From NCBI GenBank assembly GCA_009911715.1, contig CP047880.1, positions 744,001 to 808,000 on the forward strand: a stretch of DNA of 64,000 bases. Direction: 5' to 3'. This stretch comes from Methanomassiliicoccaceae archaeon DOK. Lineage in GTDB: Archaea > Thermoplasmatota > Thermoplasmata > Methanomassiliicoccales > Methanomethylophilaceae. The translations under genes and the position numbers were made by a program. The number at the start of each line of letters is the position of its first letter. Position 1 is the first letter of the stretch. Below are positions 59,785 through 64,000 of the stretch, piece by piece. The notes beneath the pieces were generated by a model that saw only the letters and a program-made list of their open reading frames with translations, was not told the DNA's origin and did not search any database.

Positions 59785-61626
59785 TCACGCTGAGGAGCGG
59801 GCCTCCACCATGCGGGCCAGCAGCAGCCTGGAGGACTCCAGTGTCTCCGCCGTGGCGGACAGCACGGAGGCGTACGTCCTGTCCCCGTCGGTCAGCTCCG
59901 ACGGGTCCGGCGCGTCTCCTTCTCCCAGCATCGACAGGGCGTTCCTGCGGCCGGCGTCCGACAGCCTGCCCGACTCCCCGCAGAGGTAGGAGCACTGCGA
60001 CAGGACGCTGTCCTGGTGTGCGAGGAACAGCCCGGCGTCGGCGTCCGGGTCGGCCTCCACGTTCATGTGGAGCTTCGCGGAGAGCCCGGTTGCTGTGAGG
60101 GAAGTGACGGTCTCCCCGTCGGGGTCCCTGCGGCCGCTCAGCGAGTCCGCCACGAGGGACATCATCCTGTCGGACAGCGCCAGGTACCTCCCGCCCATGG
60201 AGACGTCCTCGTTCCTTATGCGGTAGGGCAGCACAAGGTAGTTGGCGAGGGTCGCGGCGACAACTCCCAGCAGGATGAACAGGATCCTCTCCGCCACGGC
60301 GTCCCCTGCGGGCGAGGCCATGGACGCGGCTATCAGCGCGGAGAACGTGATGAAGACCATCATCACGTCGTACCTCTTCGGGTCCAGCACGGTGTAGACG
60401 TAGTTGGCGACCAGCAGCGCCGCGGACAGCAGTCCGGCGTCCCCGCCTACGAGCGCCAGTACCACCGCGAAGGCGGCCACCCCCACGAGTGTCCCGGTGA
60501 GCCTCATGGCGGACTTGCGCCAGGCGTTGTCTACATAGGGCAGGACCAGGGCGACAGTGGTGAACAGCAGCCACTTGGCGTTCTCCAGGTCCCAGTACTG
60601 CCACACGAAGGCGAACAGGGTGAACACCACGGACATGCGCACGGCGAAGGTGAACCTCGCGGAGTCGGTGTGGAAGCTCTCGAACGCCATGGCCCTCATC
60701 CTCCCGCGGAGGTCCGTCGCCGAGTCCGGGGACTGATCCGAGGCGAGCGACGACAGGCCGTCCCTGAGGGACAGCACGGAGGCGGTCAGAACCCCGTCGG
60801 CTCCGGGATGGTCGGAGAGGAAGCGGTCGGCCGTCTCGCGGACGGCGGAGACGTCGCACTCCCCTCTCTCGTGGGAGGCGACGGTCCCCATGAAGGACAT
60901 CAGGGACCTCAGCACCTCCGGGTCGCGCTCCCTCTCGCAGACCGCCCTCCCTGCCATGTGCAGCGAGGACGCCAGGTCCAGGACCTTGCGGTCCCCGGGC
61001 GTGGAGAAGAAGCTCCTCCTGAGCCTGTCGTACATGGAGCTCCTGAGCCTGAGGCAGAGGGCGTCGACCGACTCGGCGGAGGGGGATCCCCCGCTCAGGA
61101 CGGTCTCGCAGCAGGACGAGACCTCGGAGCAGAGCGAAGCTATGCCCTCGTGGCAGGTCCTGGCGTGCCTGTTCCTGTTTATCAGGACGTTGAGCGCGAC
61201 TATGAACACCGAGCCGACAACGAGGGCGAGCACCCTCACCGGCAGGTCCTCCGCCGAGACGGGGACGGAGAGCATGAACGCGTACCCCAGCAGGAACGGG
61301 AAGTGCATCGGCGACCTGAGATCCTGTGTCGTGAGGTAGCTCAGGGCGAAGACGACCGTGAAGTTGATCGCGGCCCCCACGAAGGCGTTCCCGCAGCTCA
61401 CAGAGGCGTAGGCTCCTAGCCCCATGAGCAGGGTGAAGGCGACCAGCCCGCCCAGGTTCAGCATGGGGCGCACGGAGAGGTCCTGGCCCAGCATCATCAG
61501 GGCCAGCACCACCACTACCACGCCCGTCAGGGAGTTCTCCTGACCGAACACCTGGGCGAAGACCGCCACGAATAGGCATATGAGGATGAAGAACAGACTC
61601 TTCCCGGCTACCGTCTTGGCATCCAT
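59785..61626 (-). CDS. FUSC-family (aromatic acid exporter-like) membrane protein
   Basis: A 613-residue membrane protein with two blocks of about five to six helices (residues about 5-155 and 335-480), separated by a soluble helical domain and followed by a C-terminal soluble domain. This duplicated layout is that of FUSC/YccS/AaeB proteins, thought to export aromatic acids or other small molecules. The ATG at 61626 is chosen because TATATAAA (61649-61656) is centred 26 bp upstream; the longer reading has no family similarity. It is divergent from ribB. Confidence 0.8.
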   Translation of the reverse strand: MDAKTVAGKSLFFILICLFVAVFAQVFGQENSLTGVVVVVLALMMLGQDLSVRPMLNLGGLVAFTLLMGLGAYASVSCGNAFVGAAINFTVVFALSYLTTQDLRSPMHFPFLLGYAFMLSVPVSAEDLPVRVLALVVGSVFIVALNVLINRNRHARTCHEGIASLCSEVSSCCETVLSGGSPSAESVDALCLRLRSSMYDRLRRSFFSTPGDRKVLDLASSLHMAGRAVCERERDPEVLRSLMSFMGTVASHERGECDVSAVRETADRFLSDHPGADGVLTASVLSLRDGLSSLASDQSPDSATDLRGRMRAMAFESFHTDSARFTFAVRMSVVFTLFAFVWQYWDLENAKWLLFTTVALVLPYVDNAWRKSAMRLTGTLVGVAAFAVVLALVGGDAGLLSAALLVANYVYTVLDPKRYDVMMVFITFSALIAASMASPAGDAVAERILFILLGVVAATLANYLVLPYRIRNEDVSMGGRYLALSDRMMSLVADSLSGRRDPDGETVTSLTATGLSAKLHMNVEADPDADAGLFLAHQDSVLSQCSYLCGESGRLSDAGRRNALSMLGEGDAPDPSELTDGDRTYASVLSATAETLESSRLLLARMVEARSSA

Positions 61627-61837
61627 GGGTGCCCGTCCTGTCTGCAGGTATATAAACGGGACCCATCGTCCTCTGCCGACAGCGTCCGATCGGGGCGAAA
61701 GCTTTCTAATCTGCCTGCCATGTCCCCGACGTGACCCGGGGTACGGCGGCGTCATGTTACAACCGCGGCCGTCATCTACTTTTTTCCTGGTAGTTCGCTC
61801 CGCCTTATCTTATGCACGGCGATTCACCGGCGAGAAC

Positions 61838-62551
61838 ATGAGCGGATTCGAAAGGGCGCTTGATGACATCAGGGCCGGCAGGCCCGTCCTCGTCTACGAC
61901 TTCGACGACAGGGAGCGGGAGACCGACATGACGGTCGCATCCCAGTTCGTGACCGCGTCCACGCTCAGGACGATGAGGCACGATGCGGGCGGTCTCGTCT
62001 GCACGACCACGCCCGGGAGGCTCGCCGAGGAGATCGGACTCCCATTCATGTCGGACGTCTTCTGGGACGACGTGGAGAGGTACCCACTCCTGAAGGCCAT
62101 GGCCCCCACGGACATCCCGTACGACAGGACGAAGTCCTCCTTCGGCATCACGATCAACCACCGCGACACGTACACCGGCATCACCGACGACGACCGCGCG
62201 CTGACCATCACCCAGTACGCCGAGACCATCTTCCAGGACGCACCCGTGGAGGAGATCCGCAGGCAGATGGGCGAGAGGTTCAGGGCGCCGGGGCACGTAC
62301 ACCTCCTCAACACCACGGACAGGATCCTGGTGGACAGGAGGGGCCACACCGAGCTCTGCACCGCCATGATGTACATGGCAGGCGTGAAGCCCTCGGCCAC
62401 CATCTGCGAGATGATGGGCGACGACGGCGGGGCGATGCCGCGCGAGAGGGTCGAGGAGTACGCCGCGGAGAGGGGCCTGAGCTTCATCACCGGGACGGAG
62501 ATCCTGGACAGGTGGGAGGCCTTCAGGTCCGAGCGCGGGGAGGACCTCTGA
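61838..62551 (+). CDS. ribB: 3,4-Dihydroxy-2-butanone 4-phosphate synthase
   Basis: A 237-residue enzyme making the four-carbon unit of riboflavin from ribulose 5-phosphate. Segments seen: DFDDRERETDMTVASQFVT (the acidic metal site), TKSSFGITINHRDTYTGIT, and GHTELCTAMMYMAGVKPSATICEMM. The GTP-cyclohydrolase II half is absent, as in archaea. A TATA-like TTATCTTA (61805-61812) lies about 29 bp before the ATG. First gene of a four-gene riboflavin operon; TGA and the next ATG are adjacent. Confidence 0.96.
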   Translation: MSGFERALDDIRAGRPVLVYDFDDRERETDMTVASQFVTASTLRTMRHDAGGLVCTTTPGRLAEEIGLPFMSDVFWDDVERYPLLKAMAPTDIPYDRTKSSFGITINHRDTYTGITDDDRALTITQYAETIFQDAPVEEIRRQMGERFRAPGHVHLLNTTDRILVDRRGHTELCTAMMYMAGVKPSATICEMMGDDGGAMPRERVEEYAAERGLSFITGTEILDRWEAFRSERGEDL

Positions 62552-63450
<899 letters not shown>

Positions 63451-63454
63451 GGAA

Positions 63455-63868
63455 ATGAAGGAGTACAAGATTGGAATGGTCGCCGCCGAGTTCAACTTCG
63501 AGGTGACCTCGCTCATGATCGAGAGGGCCAAGGCGGAGGCGGAGTTCCTCGGAGTGAAGATCGTCAAGACGATCCTCGTCCCCGGGGTCTTCGAGATCCC
63601 CATGGCCGTGAAGAAGATGCTGGAGTCCGACGACATCGACGCCGTCATCACCCTCGGCGCCGTCATCACCGGCGAGACCAAGCACGACGAGGTGGTTGTC
63701 GCCCAGAGCTCGAGGAAGATCATGGACCTCGGGCTGGAGTACAACAAGCCCGTCGGATTCGGGATCACCGGACCCGGCATGACCGAGCTCCAGGCCATGG
63801 ACAGGATCGAGAAGGGCCGCGAGGTCGTCGACGCCGTGGTCAAGATGCTCCAGAGGCTGGACTACTGA
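63455..63868 (+). CDS. ribH: 6,7-Dimethyl-8-ribityllumazine synthase
   Basis: A 137-residue lumazine synthase: MKEYKIGMVAAEFNFEVT, VPGVFEIPMAVKKML, TLGAVITGETKHDEVV (with the catalytic histidine), PVGFGITGPGMTELQA. It condenses the ribB product with the ribitylaminopyrimidine. It is the last gene of the operon, 4 bp after ribC, and is followed by a hairpin. Confidence 0.97.
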   Translation: MKEYKIGMVAAEFNFEVTSLMIERAKAEAEFLGVKIVKTILVPGVFEIPMAVKKMLESDDIDAVITLGAVITGETKHDEVVVAQSSRKIMDLGLEYNKPVGFGITGPGMTELQAMDRIEKGREVVDAVVKMLQRLDY

Positions 63869-63875
63869 TCTCAAC

Positions 63876-63891
63876 GAGGGCTCCGGCCCTC
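63876..63891 (+). terminator. Hairpin terminator of the riboflavin operon
   Basis: GAGGGC-TCCG-GCCCTC, a 6-bp stem with a 4-base loop, followed by ATTTTACCTT, 7 bp after the ribH stop. Confidence 0.7.
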
Positions 63892-63909
63892 ATTTTACCT
63901 TATTCCACA

Positions 63910-64000
63910 TCACATCTTCGGCGTCTTGCCGTCGCAGATTCCGTTCTTCAGGATCTTTATGACGGTGGACATGGGGATGCCGGTCTCGATGGAGATCCTG
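63910..64000 (-). CDS. C-terminal fragment of a helix-turn-helix protein
   Basis: Reading leftward from the window edge in one frame gives RISIETGIPMSTVIKILKNG, then a short tail ending KTPKM before TGA (63912-63910). The segment looks like a recognition helix pair (S-I-x-T-G-I-P-x-S-T-V-x-K-I-L), so the gene probably encodes a DNA-binding regulator. Only about 30 residues are visible. Confidence 0.6.
   Translation of the reverse strand, partial: RISIETGIPMSTVIKILKNGICDGKTPKM

Overview
This 64 kb window is archaeal and most resembles a Methanomassiliicoccales methanogen (gut or rumen relatives of Methanomethylophilus). Archaeal hallmarks are a replication factor C small subunit, an Orc1/Cdc6 initiator, an archaeal-type glutamyl-tRNA synthetase, archaeal RibL and RibC, and TATA boxes about 25 nt upstream of start codons (mostly leaderless mRNAs). 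Formate-THF ligase together with GlyA fits the folate-using Methanomassiliicoccales. Nearly every stop codon I read is TGA, two are TAA and none of the recognised genes ends in TAG, as expected of a pyrrolysine-encoding lineage. No methanogenesis gene lies in the window, so the order-level call is inference.

Layout. 1-2.0 kb: start of an Hsp70-like gene, a CadC-like ArsR regulator coupled to a small membrane protein, a Sel1-repeat gene and a rubredoxin. 2.3-3.8 kb: an AAA+/DUF4143 ATPase preceded by a 33-bp-period repeat array. 3.8-6.9 kb: ferrous iron operon feoA-feoA-feoB-FeoB-associated protein under a DtxR-type operator. 7.1-16.8 kb: formate-THF ligase, four Sel1-repeat genes, PLP synthase (pdxS, pdxT), a PaaK-type CoA ligase and an IMPase-family phosphatase. 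17.1-25.6 kb: rfcS, a HEPN-like gene pair, two DHA2 drug exporters around a MarR regulator, a NIF3-like protein, orc1/cdc6 and a TtuA-like tRNA thiolase. 25.6-30.4 kb: an AAA-ATPase/PDDEXK gene with a truncated paralogue, a radical SAM protein and cysS. 30.8-41 kb: an accessory surface-protein locus with a giant beta-solenoid protein behind an 11-G tract. 41-50.6 kb: cysE, a four-domain PAPS-reductase-like protein, an LRR/InlB-type surface protein, ubiD and an AlbA_2 regulator. 50.9-54.2 kb: gltX and a second AAA+/DUF4143 gene with its own 33-bp array. 54.2-64 kb: a second feoB with its dtxR regulator, an MFS gene broken by an in-frame UAG, glyA, an FUSC-type membrane protein and a riboflavin operon (ribB-ribL-ribC-ribH).

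Links between genes. The DtxR regulator at 56.2-56.8 kb probably controls both Feo systems: TTAGG-like palindromes sit directly against the TATA box at feoA and at dtxR. The ArsR protein probably binds TACGAAATTCGTA-like palindromes upstream of the Hsp70-like gene and of its own operon.

The most unusual signals are: (1) three arrays of about 20-bp cores at an exact 33-bp period, two of them at the 5' ends of AAA+/DUF4143 ATPase genes and one orphan; (2) a single in-frame TAG inside an otherwise intact MFS transporter; (3) the poly-G tract in front of the giant surface protein; (4) two genes (marR, orc1/cdc6) that each appear to lack exactly one base.
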